The notes: generated from the sequence alone by a model not told the origin. A stretch of 64,000 nucleotides of DNA from Cryptomeria japonica (GCF_030272615.1 NC_081406.1:237003922-237067921); one strand, 5' to 3'. Positions 21,600 through 32,696 are shown, counted from the first letter of the stretch. Program-made: numbers and translations.

Positions 21600-22260
21600 A
21601 AAGTGGAAGGTATATGCTCTCCCCATAACTGGGTGACCAAAAAGCCAAACCACTCTTACGCTTTCAGTATTTCAAGCATTTAAATCCTTTAGCAGGCCTG
21701 CCTTCCCGAGGGGTTGAAAAACTCTTAAAGCCATTCTTTGGCCGGTGTGAAGGGAACGACCTAAGTGGGGAACGGCTTTGACGCCAAGTATTCCAACCCA
21801 CTATAATCAAAAGTGGAGGGTGACGAAAGTCCCTTTCAACGGTTACGCGCAGCGATTAGCCTTCCCCCAGTATCTTTACGATACGTAAAGCCTTTGTTCT
21901 AAAGGTTGGGAAGCCTCCTGAGGGAGTTTATCACTGACGGCCGAACAGGAAGCCTGATTACGAACCATAGAAATAGAAACTTTGAGCTGAGTCAGTTGCC
22001 AAACATTGGCAATATCATAGTGCAAGGGTGGGGAAGAATCCGCCCCCAAGATTACTCACCATATATCTCCCAAGATAACTACTCAACTGTGAAGTGATTC
22101 ACTTTGAGTTAATTTCTGGCAAAAGGCAAAAAAACGGGTGCCCTCTAGGGGGTGACAAGGCTGTTTGAGCTGACGGAGTATCGAGACTAGTGGGCTATGA
22201 TATTGTCAATGACCTTTGAATAAAGAGTCTATCTGATATGTCTTTTGTTGTAAATCAAAC
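21600..22260 (+). other. Conserved leader block of the G/J family
   Basis: Less AT-rich than its surroundings and without a good frame. Two stretches have counterparts in J on the other strand: CCTTTAGCAGGCCTGCC (21686) with CCTTTAGCGGGCATGCCC (J, 47233-47250), and GAAGGGAACGACCTAAGTGG (21749) with AAAGGGGAACAACCCAAGTG (J, 47190-47209). Order and spacing are kept. A 7-bp perfect hairpin, CTTTACG-ATA-CGTAAAG, lies at 21874-21890. Position after the PBS suggests a packaging, dimerisation or translation-control region, but that is inference. Confidence 0.6.
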
Positions 22261-22379
22261 CAGTGATAACATCGAGGATTTGAACACATCCTCAAAAGAA
22301 TATACACTCAATGTTTAGCATTAGGATTATCATTGTCTTCATGTGCGCTATGTATTCTTGTCACAAATGCTAAAATATC

Positions 22380-22862
22380 TTGCAAAGTATCCAACAATCA
22401 AACTCAAAAGTTAGTTCAAACAAGGAAAAATCTTATGATGATCCCCTAAAATTTTGGTATTCCATCCACAATGACCCTCTTTCATCTCAAAAGCAGAGTC
22501 CCATTCAACATCCATCTCTTAAGCAAAATCATGATATTCCATCCATATCCTCCACTATTCTAATTCAAAATCAAGAGAAAAGCACAAACTCAAATGATCC
22601 TACTCCAAGTCAAGATCAAGATCAAGAAATCTCTTCATCCTCCAAATCTATCTTAGGTCCTTTCATTCCAAAGTCAATCTCTTCATCCTCCAAATCTATC
22701 TTAGGTCCTTTCAATCCAAAGTCAAACTCTTCTTCTTCTAAATCTATCTTAGGTCCTTTCATTCCACAATCGAATTCTCCATCCCTTCCATCCATCTTGG
22801 GTCCTTACTTCTCTCCATCCCCAAATCCATTACTTCAAATGATCCATAAGAAAGATCAATGA
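22380..22862 (+). CDS. Unrecognised 160-codon frame with a 16-residue repeat (doubtful gene)
   Basis: The only longish plus-strand frame in the G interior apart from low-complexity runs. It is Ser/Pro/Asn/Gln-rich with no hydrophobic core, signal peptide or known domain. The middle consists of a 48-bp tandem repeat (units at 22631, 22679 and 22727, plus a partial one near 22775) that encodes SSSSKSILGPFIPKSI and variants. Because 48 is divisible by three, the repeat itself keeps a frame open. No gag or pol motif is visible. It is probably a by-product of the repeat, though a rapidly evolving element protein cannot be excluded. Confidence 0.25.
   Translation: MQSIQQSNSKVSSNKEKSYDDPLKFWYSIHNDPLSSQKQSPIQHPSLKQNHDIPSISSTILIQNQEKSTNSNDPTPSQDQDQEISSSSKSILGPFIPKSISSSSKSILGPFNPKSNSSSSKSILGPFIPQSNSPSLPSILGPYFSPSPNPLLQMIHKKDQ
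22631..22800 (+). repeat. 48-bp tandem repeat
   Basis: Three full units start at 22631, 22679 and 22727 with a degenerate fourth. The core CTATCTTAGGTCCTTTCA is nearly invariant. Confidence 0.85.
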
Positions 22863-23594
22863 GGAGCACATCTTTGAAATTCTTTCAATCCTCTATCTAA
22901 ACATCTTTCCAAAACTTCTTCTATCATTTCCTCTATCTATTTAGGGTCCTTTTGTCCCAAAATTCAATTTTCCTCCATCTCTTTATCACTTCTCGAGTAC
23001 CAACACTCATCCTGAATACATTTCCCTCTATCCTCGCACAAATCTTCAAACATTCTATCTATTATCCAACACCTCTTTTCTATCCTTCCATCCCTATAAT
23101 TCAATCCTTTGCATAAAATCTTTCATCTGTGAAATAGGCATTTGTGTCATTTTGTCACATACTTGCCCATGCTCGAATCTCATGTTCAGTCCTTTTCCTA
23201 GATATCTATTCATGAAATGCTTCAGAATCCGAGGTTGTTCCTTTTTAACATTTTCTTTTGGTTGGGATACACACTCAATCCAGAAAAGAACCACTTATCA
23301 TATCTTGGTACCGACATCTTTTGATTACTATATCTCATACACTTAATCGATCGCTCTAAAAATCATTGTGATCTCTTAAATTGAAGACATGGCTAGTGAA
23401 AAATCTAAAATCTTGCTTCAGCGCCACTGTAATTATCAGACCCATGTAAGTTTCATCACTTACAAGCCAATGCAAGAAAAATAAAGAGAAAAAAAAGAAA
23501 TATCACAAGCATGAGCAAGAAAATGAATATCAAGAAAAGCAAAATGCAATGAAATGCAATATCAAAATGATTGGCTATGGGAACATGCAAGTAA

Positions 23595-23693
23595 CTCCAT
23601 CGGGGCTATGGACGCCTGGCTGGCAATGGAGCAATATTTGTGAGATTACAGCGATAACCTCGTCGGGGCTATGGACGCTCGCTGGCAGCGAGG
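23595..23693 (+). repeat. Two tandem hairpins with conserved loop and covarying stem
   Basis: Copy 1 (23595-23631) has arms CTCCAT and ATGGAG around a 25-nt loop. Copy 2 (23658-23693) has arms CCTCGT and GCGAGG around a 24-nt loop. The loop begins CGGGGCTATGGACG and ends CTGGCA in both. Four of six stem pairs differ between the copies, yet all still pair (one G-U). Coding potential is nil. This may be a structured RNA element in the G transcript. Confidence 0.6.
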
Positions 23694-24049
23694 CTCTATC
23701 CAGGATGCTTTTGAAGTTAAGGTAACTCATGTAGCTAGCCATGTTGGATTCTGAAGATTACAATGATCATATGAGCCAGAATGAACCTACTTGCACACAC
23801 ATCGGTAATCAAAGAACTAAGTACCTTGATCCAGTTTGAGATTCTTCTTCCCTTTTGAGTCTGCTTCCTAGTTGCTAGAAATGTTCACTTGAATTTTCCA
23901 GAGGTTCTAAGTGTGGGTTGGGTCTCTATCTTTGAAAAGTTCGAGAACAATTATTCAGATGATGCTAAATACTGTGACAATCTTACATATCACCTTTTTG
24001 CAAATGGAAACTTCTATGCTTGGGGGCAAAGTTCATCCACTCTATTCTT

Positions 24050-24260
24050 CTTACCATATCTCCCATGTCCTCTAATCCATATCCCTTATCATATCTATTC
24101 ATTTCTTCTATCATCCAATCTTGCTTCACTCTAATTCATATCAATTTATCCTATCTATTCATTTCTTCTATCCTCCAATTCTTTCTACAATCTTGCTTCA
24201 CTCTAATTCATATCTATCTATCCTATCTATTCATTTCTTCCATCATCCAGTGCTATCTAT
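24050..24260 (+). repeat. Pyrimidine-rich tandem repeat
   Basis: Three degenerate units of 50-80 bp share TATCTATTCATTTCTTC and CTTGCTTCACTCTAATTCAT. The long frame reading through it and the next repeat is low complexity only. Confidence 0.7.
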
Positions 24261-24408
24261 ATCCTATCTCTATCCATATCCCCTTTTTCATCCTTGATCT
24301 TGATCAAAACTATGGACAACAAATCTATTTCCACCTCAATGGTTCAGTCATCCATTCATCCATTCCTTGTCTTGATATACATTGGGGCAACCAAATACAT
24401 CTTTCTTC

Positions 24409-24660
24409 TAATCCAAAAATCCAAAAAAATCAAAATATCCAAAAATCCAAAAAAATCAAAATATCCAAAAATCCAAAAAAAAATCAAAATATCCAAAAAA
24501 TCAAAAAAATCAAAATATCCAAAAACTCAAAAAAAATCAAATATCCAAAAACTCAAAAAAATCAAAATATCCAAAAAACTCAAAAAAATCAAAATATCCA
24601 AAAACTCAAAAAAATCAAAATATCCAAAAACCAAAAATCAAAAAAAATAAAAAATAAAAA
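24409..24660 (+). repeat. 26-bp A-rich minisatellite
   Basis: About nine units of 25-28 bp around CAAAATATCCAAAAACTC (cores at 24431, 24457, 24485, 24511, 24538, 24563, 24590 and 24616). It yields Lys/Ile-rich frames that are not genes. Confidence 0.9.
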
Positions 24661-26600
24661 AATCAAAGCATGTACACATGGACCATCCATCAAATCAAAT
24701 CAACAACAGGAAAACTCTCAAAGTCTGCAATCAAACTTATCACATGTCTTGTTAATCAATTCATTACTTGAAATCAACATCAACATCAAACATGTCTTAT
24801 ACAGGGATAGGTACACTCGAAACCAGACAGATCGGTCTTATACGGGGTACTCACTCTTTGAATCTAGACATTCCTATCAATCATCAAGTCTCGATAATCA
24901 ATCCATCCATCAACATCATTTTTCATCAAAGCAGAGTGACAAAAACAAGCCATAAAACTATTTCTTAAGCAAAATTTGTGTCAAACAAAGTTGTCTGAAT
25001 CCTAAACGAATCGAGCAATAGAGGATGTCTCTCCTATCATAATCCGGAAAATTTTCATCATCAGTATCAATCAAATCCTTTAAACATCTTACGGATCTTA
25101 TCTCAAAAACACTTGTTTAAAATTTTCAAATTGTCAAATCCAGTTTCCAGATCGGGAGGCTTTTATCCATATCATTTGACATGCTTTATCCTGAAGGGAT
25201 AGCTAAACCTTCACTCTGATAAAGTAAGATTTGAAATTTCTCAAACAAGAATCAACTGAATCCAAACAAATCAAAGGAAACCATTGATCACTCATGCATG
25301 ACTAATCTCCTTATTCTGAGAAGAAAGAACCTCTATCGTAACATCACGTTGAAGAAACAACAACTTAGTTTTTCCAAATTCATCAAGAGAAATAAGTTTT
25401 TATACATCAATCATCAACCAAATCATAACAATGACATCAATCAGTATGACTGCTAGATTTTATTATAGCTAGCCTTATCTTTATCAACTGATGGAAATAC
25501 ATGTTTCACAAATCATATTGTACATATCATATCCATCCCTCTGAGACATCACCAAAAATTCACAAATGCTTATCAATCTTGGACATACTTAGTGTAGTCA
25601 CTGTCCTTGGTTTATCTGAAACAATTATCCAAAATAATATCCCACCATGGCTTGGTGATCAGTATACATATCCATATCAAAGTAGTATCAACAATAAGGG
25701 GCAAAATCCTGACCTCGCTGGGGGCATTTCGCCTTCAAGATTTTCAACATCAGACCAAAAACGTAGCAAGACAACAAGGATCAAAACAACCAACAAATGA
25801 CAAATGACAATGCAAGAAGGCTAAACATCACGAACTTGAACTGATTTCAACTGAACAAAGATCTATTTTGCAAGATGTTTTAATTGACAAGAATACATTT
25901 CCAATAGCATGCATGATTACTTATGGTTGTTAATTTTTGCTTATCATATCTCCTGAGCACCTCCAGGATGTCTTACGACTAGAGAAGCAAGGAAGGAATG
26001 TGATGTTTTATTTGTCTTCTATCTGTGAGTGAAGCCTTTTACCATGCAAATTTGTCCTATGAAGAAATCCGGTGGCATATTGTTGAGGACATTTCGGATT
26101 TGTATGGGACAAAGGTTAACTCTTGTATGTTTACGCAATACGCACTCAGGTTGTCCTGGTTCAATTATACCTTGACGCTTGTGCTATCTTGCAAAATCAA
26201 ATATCATATAAATTTTTCTCAGGTCATTATGGTTCAATTATACCATTATGCTTGTATAAATTTTCAACATATCCTAAAAAAATCAATGCTCAGTGATGAT
26301 ATTTACAAAGAAAGCAAATGAATGGTTCTATCGGATGGCAAATACAGAATGAGAGATGCTCCAAAAACAATTAGTTGCATATCATTTTACATTAGTTGCA
26401 TATCATTTTACAATTAGTTGCATATCATATCATACATCTCATTTTCAAAATATCATTCATCATTCATCATTGCATCCCTCGCATACATATCTATCACATC
26501 ATCATAGAATCTTTCTTCACTTTCATATCTTCTATCATTCTTCTAAACTATCTTCTATCATTCTTCCAACCTATCTTCTATCATTCTTCCAAACTATCTT
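24661..26600 (+). other. G interior without recognisable gene
   Basis: AT-rich (TCATCAA-rich) sequence. Short frames (for example 25501-25800 and 26025-26321) match nothing I know. Purine tracts of the form GCTGGGGGCA occur near 25718, resembling plus-strand primer sites but without an LTR beside them. Two diverged TCTTATAC motifs (24795, 24836) resemble the array at 26609. Confidence 0.5.
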
Positions 26601-26608
26601 CTATCATG

Positions 26609-26755
26609 TCTTATACAGGCGGTATCATTCTTGCAACCAGACACTCAATCATCCATATCCTATACAGGCGATATCATTCCTAAACCCAGATGCTCGATCA
26701 TCCATGTCTTATACAGGAGGTGTCATACCTGAAACAAGACTTGCTTCCAATCAAT
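26609..26755 (+). repeat. 49-bp tandem repeat with TATACAGG core
   Basis: Units start at 26609, 26658 and 26707, exactly 49 bp apart, each with TCYTATACAGG, a GGTRTCAT-like block and an ACCAGACGCTC-like block. Confidence 0.8.
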
Positions 26756-27015
26756 CTAATCAATCTTATCAAACCCATGCATGCCATCACTATCTACTCT
26801 TCCATCTTTCAAACAACATTCTTCTTCTTTCGAGAGATCATTCATGCTTTGTGTGGACGAACGATCTCCCGAGGGGGCATTATCATATCAAATCTCAAAA
26901 CAAATCCAATATCAGTTTCCACATCAAAACAAAGATATCAAAATCAAACTTACATCAACAACATGAAACAATTTGCTCATCTACATAAAGTTCAAAATCC
27001 TATCATTTCATATCA

Positions 27016-27145
27016 ACTTGTAAAACAACTCAAGTTCTCAAAAACCATATCAAAACTTGTAAAACAACTCAAGTACCACAATCACATAAACTTGTAAAAC
27101 AACTCAAGTTTCCCACCCATATCAGCTTGTAACACAACTCAAGTT
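27016..27145 (+). repeat. ACTTGTAAAACAACTCAAG repeat
   Basis: Copies at about 27016, 27055, 27090 and 27125, 35-39 bp apart, the last diverged. The run stops at the breakpoint 27149/27150. Confidence 0.8.
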
Positions 27146-27149
27146 TATT

Positions 27150-28289
27150 GGAGAAAAACCACGGTGGGAAACCTTACCCACAATCAGATGATACTACTAC
27201 AAATAGTAAGTGTACATAAATGGGGTCTACACATGCAGAAAGGCCAACAACCTAGAGCTCATTGCTCAATCACAAAATGGGAGTCACACTGACTACAATG
27301 GGACGGTTAAATCCAATAAGAATGTACTACAAAAAATAGCATCTTCATATGCTAGATTCAGTACCGGTGTAATGCTGATATGCTTATACAAAAACCTAGC
27401 TTCACCTTCAAATGATGTCTTCGTGTATACCTCTGCTTAATCTCGCATATACCTTCACTTAATTCTTTTTCGCATTCCACAATTGATCTTACATTTATAC
27501 CATAACCTAAGACCAATTTTAGTAGGTTGGCTCTACAAGATATTACAATAAACATTTTACATACAATATAATATCTGATGCAATTAACCAATTAAACATG
27601 TCGGCTTAATGCATTTTCATCAATAATAAATCATCTCCATAGCGTGCGATGCTGATCTGGAAAAGATAAACCTGTCGGTGTAACCCTAGATAACCCTAGA
27701 CCTATTTGCCGATAAAAGAAAATATGCAAATATGAATATACCAATGATCAATTCTTTAAATCAAAGTGTCCACACAATGTCTTTGACATTACCAATTGTC
27801 TTCCATATCATTCTAGGTACCGGTGAACATTATATCTTACCGGTGAACCATATACCAGTAACTGTGCAATAGTTACTTGCTTGCCGGTGAATGTTGATGG
27901 ATCTCCAAAGTGCTTGTTTTCAGTAGGTGTTGACATCAATGACAGAACCATACCAAAATACCAACACTATGCCATGAGCATTCTTGCCAATCCACCTTCA
28001 GTATGCAATCAATAGAAATTAGATGATTTTTTTGAGTTTCCAACAGTTTTTGATGCTTCAATTTATTTCCAAATCAACCAACATACATCCTTCGGTCTTT
28101 GGGGCCTTTAAAGGTTTTTCCCAAATGACCACAACCTCCTCCAACTATTTTTCAAATTGACTAACCGTTGGAGAATCTCAACTTACAAAAAGTGCAAAAT
28201 TGTCATGACAACAAATTGACAATATGACAACTTTTACATAATTCAACCAACTTAGACTCTAGACTATCATAGTCCCCCAAAATGATTAA
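27150..28289 (+). repeat. Copy of G's own 5' flank inside G
   Basis: Matches 17368-18507 at a constant offset of 9782 bp. It comprises 817 bp of the E 5' LTR, its target site CTATG and 318 bp of the D LTR. I saw no difference in the stretches compared. It replaces the expected 3' internal end and polypurine tract of G. Confidence 0.9.
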
Positions 28290-29698
28290 TGTAGACGTAT
28301 AAAAATGACCATATTCCTAAATGAATATTTTATGTTCATTTCCCTATTTAATTAAATCCAATTTAATTAAATTATCCACATTCTTCTATTTAATTAAGTA
28401 AATCACTTGATTAAATTCACTATATCCATTTAATGAACAAATCATTTTATTCAATTAAATCCCCCTAGCCACTTTTAATTAAATCCAAATTTAATTAAAT
28501 AGTTATCTCAAATTGAATAAATCAAATTTATTTAATTTCTCCAAATTGCAACCAAATTGAATCAAATAATTCAATTAAATCCTATTATCCCCTCATCCAC
28601 TTGCAAAATCCCAAACCCCTTCCTAACCCCTTCTAGAATATTCTAACCAATTCTAATTAACCTAACCCTCCTCTAAACTTTGTCACATCCCTAAGCAAAG
28701 GGAGGTCACTTCTCAAATAGCCCAAAGTCTTGGATAACCATTGAAAGCTTCCAACCTTCAACCACTTAATCCCCAAAGTCTCCAATAACCATTAATGGTT
28801 ATTTCAAACCCTCCCACATGGTTAAAACATTTGTTTTGACTCAACCTCTACCCAACCCAAGGGTCTCGTCAGGTCATTAATGCTTTGACCATGATTATCC
28901 CTTAATCATTTGCACAAAGGTTTATCCTTGGATTAACTCCTAATCCAGTGGGTAATCCTAACTTAGACTTGACCCTTAGCCTTTAGATAACCATGAGGTC
29001 TCCTCAGGCCTTTAATGCCTCCAACCTCTTCTTTCAACCCAATCTGGTGTGGACATTTGTCACCATTTCATTGGTGTCAATTGTGCACATGGATCCTCAA
29101 CTTTCAAACCTGGCCCTTGATTAAACCTTTCAATCCTGACCATCCATTGCCCTGTTTGTGCTATAAATAGAGCCCTCATTCCTCCATTCTGAACAATCAT
29201 CTTTCAAATTTGAAGCATCACACTTATGCTCAAATTGTTTCAAGCTTTCATTTTATATATGCTCTTCATTTAGCCTCTTTTAGATCAGAATTAATCATGA
29301 ATATGCATGCTAGAGTAATTTATTTATCATTTTAACTCAATCATAGATTAAATATAGTGTGCTAAGATAATCTCCATACTAACCTCGTCATCTTATCATT
29401 TAGTTTGTTGCATTTCAAGCATCTCATCTAGCTTATAACACATCTCATATTAAAAACAGTTAAAATCTCTCTCGTTCTCATATTTGCCATCCCTAAACCA
29501 TTTTGCTCAGTAATCTGAGAGCAAAACATTGGTTTGAGGGACATTGTGAGATAGAGAACCATGGGACCCTCCTTGGGAAGCTGAGTAACGCATCGTTACT
29601 CTATAGCTTGCATCAAGAAGTCCTGTGTGTGTGTGTGGATTGGTATTTTACGTATTTTTCACATTTTAAATTCTAACAACCCACTTTTCCCACATACA
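28290..29698 (+). repeat. 3' LTR of element G (1409 bp)
   Basis: Offset of 9782 bp from 18508-19916, apparently identical. It is followed by ATTAC, matching the left flank ATTAA at four of five bases, and then by the D LTR. Confidence 0.82.
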
Positions 29699-29703
29699 AT
29701 TAC

Positions 29704-29967
29704 ATTTGATTCTAAGACATCAAAAATGACTCAAATAGACTTGTGGTCACTTGATCCCTCAATTTAGACCATTGTGACCCTTATTGACTCAATTTTCTCT
29801 ACTAGAACCTAGATGACAATTTGACCCAAACATGGACAAACTTGTCACACTCCTAGGACATTGAATTACAAAAAAGGACCCATAAGGTCTAATTACATTC
29901 CTTATACACTAATATAAAATCATCTTGTTCTTGTTTCATGCCTTCATAGGTAGGTGCTCCTGCACCA
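29704..29967 (-). repeat. 5' LTR of element D, third segment
   Basis: Ends AGGTGCTCCTGCACCA, the same terminus as both C LTRs (34309-34324 and 40595-40610), and then copia gag begins. It completes the D LTR. Confidence 0.75.
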
Positions 29968-30495
29968 GCTTCTTAGGAACTCTTTCCAAACACCTTGAAG
30001 CAAAATGTCCTATCTTATTAGATGAAAAACATATAAGAGGAAACTTCCCTTCATACTTACTGGCTCCTTTAGGCAATCTTCTAGAAATAAGCGCTTCAAA
30101 CTCCTCAATCTCTTTCTCTTCTTCTTCAAGTTCCTTCATCTCTTTCTCATATTTGTATATCCTCTTAAAATAAATTTCACCTGGATCATATTTCTGCTTC
30201 CTGGATATAGTGTCTTTGAATGCAGATTCGGTCTTAGGAAGAGAGTCTCCAAACTCACTTAGTTTAAAGGCAGAAATCTTTCCAATCAGCATGTCTCTCG
30301 TTACATTAGTTAGATTCTATATCTCTTCAATAGCAATAGCTTTGTGTTTGTAAGCTGGTGAGCACTTTAGCTACAATCTCTTATTCTTCCAACGTTCCAC
30401 TGACACATCTAATATTACACACAAGCTCAATCACCTTCAGTATAAAAGAAGTGATATTCTCATCCTCGCTCATCTTCAACATCTCATATTTACTC
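29968..30495 (-). pseudogene. Copia gag remnant (element I)
   Basis: Minus-strand gag related to E. The UBN2-like part with KYEMLKMSEDENITSF (about 30495-30440) comes first, then FKLSEFG, a Glu-rich helix and a zinc-knuckle relic CFSSNKIGHFASRC (about 30020), where the second Cys is Ser. It is cut at VPKKL by the D LTR and at its N-terminal side by the junction with H. A frame shift separates the two halves near 30300-30380. It is the host sequence into which D inserted. Confidence 0.8.
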
Positions 30496-30515
30496 CATGG
30501 TATAAGAAGACAATT
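30496..30515 (+). other. 20-nt filler copied from integrase at a rearrangement junction
   Basis: CATGGTATAAGAAGACAATT is identical to 31061-31080 (integrase HGIRRQF codons) in the same orientation and sits exactly between the inverted gag and the plus-strand pol. Confidence 0.75.
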
Positions 30516-31640
30516 GTTTGATCTAGTTTGGAGATTGAAACTAGTACACATACAAAAGGTAATATATTTCATTTGAATTCTGGTGAGAAGACATGTCTGA
30601 TTGCACAAATTGATGAGAGTTGGCTATGGCATAAAAGGTTGCATCATGTGAATTTTGATTGCATTGTGAAGATCAATTCAACTAAGGTAGTTAGAGATAT
30701 ACCTAAGATTGTGAAGCCCTATAATCCGGTATGTAAAGAATGTCAAATGGGTAAACAAGTTAGAACCTCTTTTAGGAGTATACAAGATAAATCTAATGAT
30801 GTTCTTGATCTTATTCATACTGATTTGTGTGGCCCTGCTAGAGTTAAAAGTTTTCAAGGTGATAGATATTTCATGCTAATCATTGATGATTATTTTAGAA
30901 TGACGTGGGTTACTTTTCTAAGGGAAAAATATGAAGCATTTGAAAAGTTTAAAATCTTAAGGCTAAACTGGAAACTGGGACAGGATTGAAGATTAAATGT
31001 TTGAGGTCAGATCATGGTGGAGAATTCACATCCAGTGAGTTTAATAACATTTATGAGGAGCATGGTATAAGAAGACAATTTTCTACTCCCCGGACACCTC
31101 AACAGAATGGAGTTGTGGAAAGGAAGAACATAACTATCTTGGGTGTTGCTAGAATAATGATAATGGAAGCTAGTCTACGTCATATCTACTAAAGAGAAGA
31201 AGTGAGTACAATGGTTTATACATTCAATAGAATACATATCAAAGGAGAAACTGGTAAGACACTTTATGAATTAATGGTTTGGAAATACACCTACAGTTAA
31301 GCATTTCAGAATATTTGGTAGTAAATGTTACATCAGGAGAGATGATATCATTGGCAAATTTGATCCTATATGTGATGAAGGCATATTTCTTGGTTATTCT
31401 AATGAAATAAAAGCATATAGATGTTATAACAAGAGTTTGTAGAGAATTGTGGAGAGTGCTAATGTCAAAGTAGAAGAGCTAAACAGAAGTCAAATCAAAC
31501 TTTATGAGAAGGAAGCGATAGTGGAAATGATTATATCTAAACCGATAGAACCTTTACCGAAATAGAGTGTTGAACCAGTTACTCTAGCAGTATCAGAGAA
31601 TTCTACAATGAATGAAGAACAAGGAAGAGGAACAGAGAGT
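30516..31640 (+). pseudogene. Integrase of element H
   Basis: Starts in the pre-integrase segment (TKGNIFHLNSGEK). The zinc finger has LWHKRLHHVNF and CKECQMGKQ. The core has LIHTDLCGPARVK, then a frame change near 30985, then CLRSDHGGEF (second Asp) and QQNGVVERKN (Glu), so all three catalytic residues are still visible. After VARIMIMEASL a stop at 31191 and further frame changes follow, and the C-terminal part (GIFLGYSNEIKAYR, about 31380-31425) is only recovered in another frame. Non-functional. Confidence 0.85.
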
Positions 31641-32696
31641 TAGAGGACTCCTAGGTATGTGAGATTGAATCATTTAGAAGATCAAATCATTGGGGATAAG
31701 AGCAATGGAGTGATGAGAAGAAGAAGACTGGAAACTAATGAGGTATGTTTAATTTCACAAGTTGAATCGGTACCAGTAGTTGAGGCATGTAAAGATGAAT
31801 ATTGGTTGAAAGATATGGAAGAAGAATTAGATCAGATTGAGAAAAATAACACATGGACCTTGGTTCCCTGGCCTAAAAATAAAAATGTTATTGGAACTAA
31901 ATGGGTTTTTAGGAATAAATTGAATGAGGATGGTCAAGTTATAAGGAATAAGGCTAGATTGGTTTGTAAAGGATATTCTCAGAAGGAAGGAATTGATTAT
32001 GCAGAGACTTTTGCACCTGTAGCTAGGATTGAAGTAAGATTATTTCTTATCTATGTTGCTTATAAAAACTACAAGGTTTATCATATAGATGCTAAATGTG
32101 CATTTTTGAATGGGGATCTTCATGAGGAAGTTTATATTGAGCAACCTGATGGTTTTTCACTATCAAATGATACAAATATGGTTTACAGGTTAAGGAAATC
32201 TTTAAATGGATTGAAACAAGCACCTAGAGCTTGGCATGAAAAATTGGACAAATATCTTTTGAAGATTGGTTTTACTAAGGGTAGTGCTAACAGTAATTTA
32301 TATTATAAGATCACTGATGATGATATACTGATTATTGAAGTATTTGTTGATGACAATATTTTTAGAGGTGAAGATAAGTAATGCATAGAATTTTCTAAGA
32401 ATATGGAAAAAGAATTTGAAATGTCTATGATTGGTGAGATGAAATTTTTCTTAGGTTTGCAGATAACTCAGACTAAAAAAGGTATTTTCATTTGTCAAAC
32501 TAAATATACTAAGGAATTGTTAAAGAAATTTGGTGTGGGAGATTCTAAACCGGTAAGTACTCCTATGGTTACAAGTGAGAAATTGACAAGAAAAGATGTT
32601 TCTGCACCGATAAATACTACAAGATACAAATCTATGATTGGAGGTCTACTTTATTTGACTTGAACTAGGCCTGACATTATGAATGTTATTTGTATT
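31641..32696 (+). pseudogene. Reverse transcriptase of element H
   Basis: A long frame (31659-32381) covers [72 protein letters not shown] and the catalytic [13 protein letters not shown] with both Asp residues. A TAA at 32379 and then a second frame (32403-32663) give the connection region with EMKFFLGLQIT and TRYKSMIGGLLYLT. A TGA where K has CAA ends it, followed by TRPDIMNVICI up to the C insertion. Confidence 0.87.

Larger units (their letters stand above)
18508..29698 (+). mobile_element. Element G: non-coding Tat-like LTR element (LARD-like)
   Basis: 5' LTR 18508-19916, PBS at 19921, a 7.2-kb internal region without gag or pol, and a 3' LTR at 28290-29698. The flanks are ATTAA (18503-18507) and ATTAC (29699-29703), a near-perfect duplication. 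The internal leader shares blocks with the Tat/Ogre-like J, so G is probably a non-autonomous relative (large retrotransposon derivative). The end of the internal region and the PPT have been replaced by a copy of G's 5' flank (27150-28289). Confidence 0.75.
2333..29967 (-). mobile_element. Element D: truncated chromovirus (Ty3/gypsy) carrying nested E, F and G
   Basis: Minus-strand order from the right: 5' LTR, PBS, gag, protease, start of RT, with the rest lost at 2333 where element A begins. The LTR is recovered in three pieces, 4490-5505, 18190-18507 and 29704-29967. Together they make about 1594 bp, close to the 1572-bp LTR of the related chromovirus C, and they end with the same GGTGCTCCTRCACCA terminus. 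E and G fill the gaps. D lies inside a copia gag remnant (I). Confidence 0.75.

Noticed and set aside
24020-24955. 311-codon plus-strand frame in G
   Set aside because: Low-complexity translation of two tandem repeats (Ser/Ile/Lys-rich) without domain evidence.
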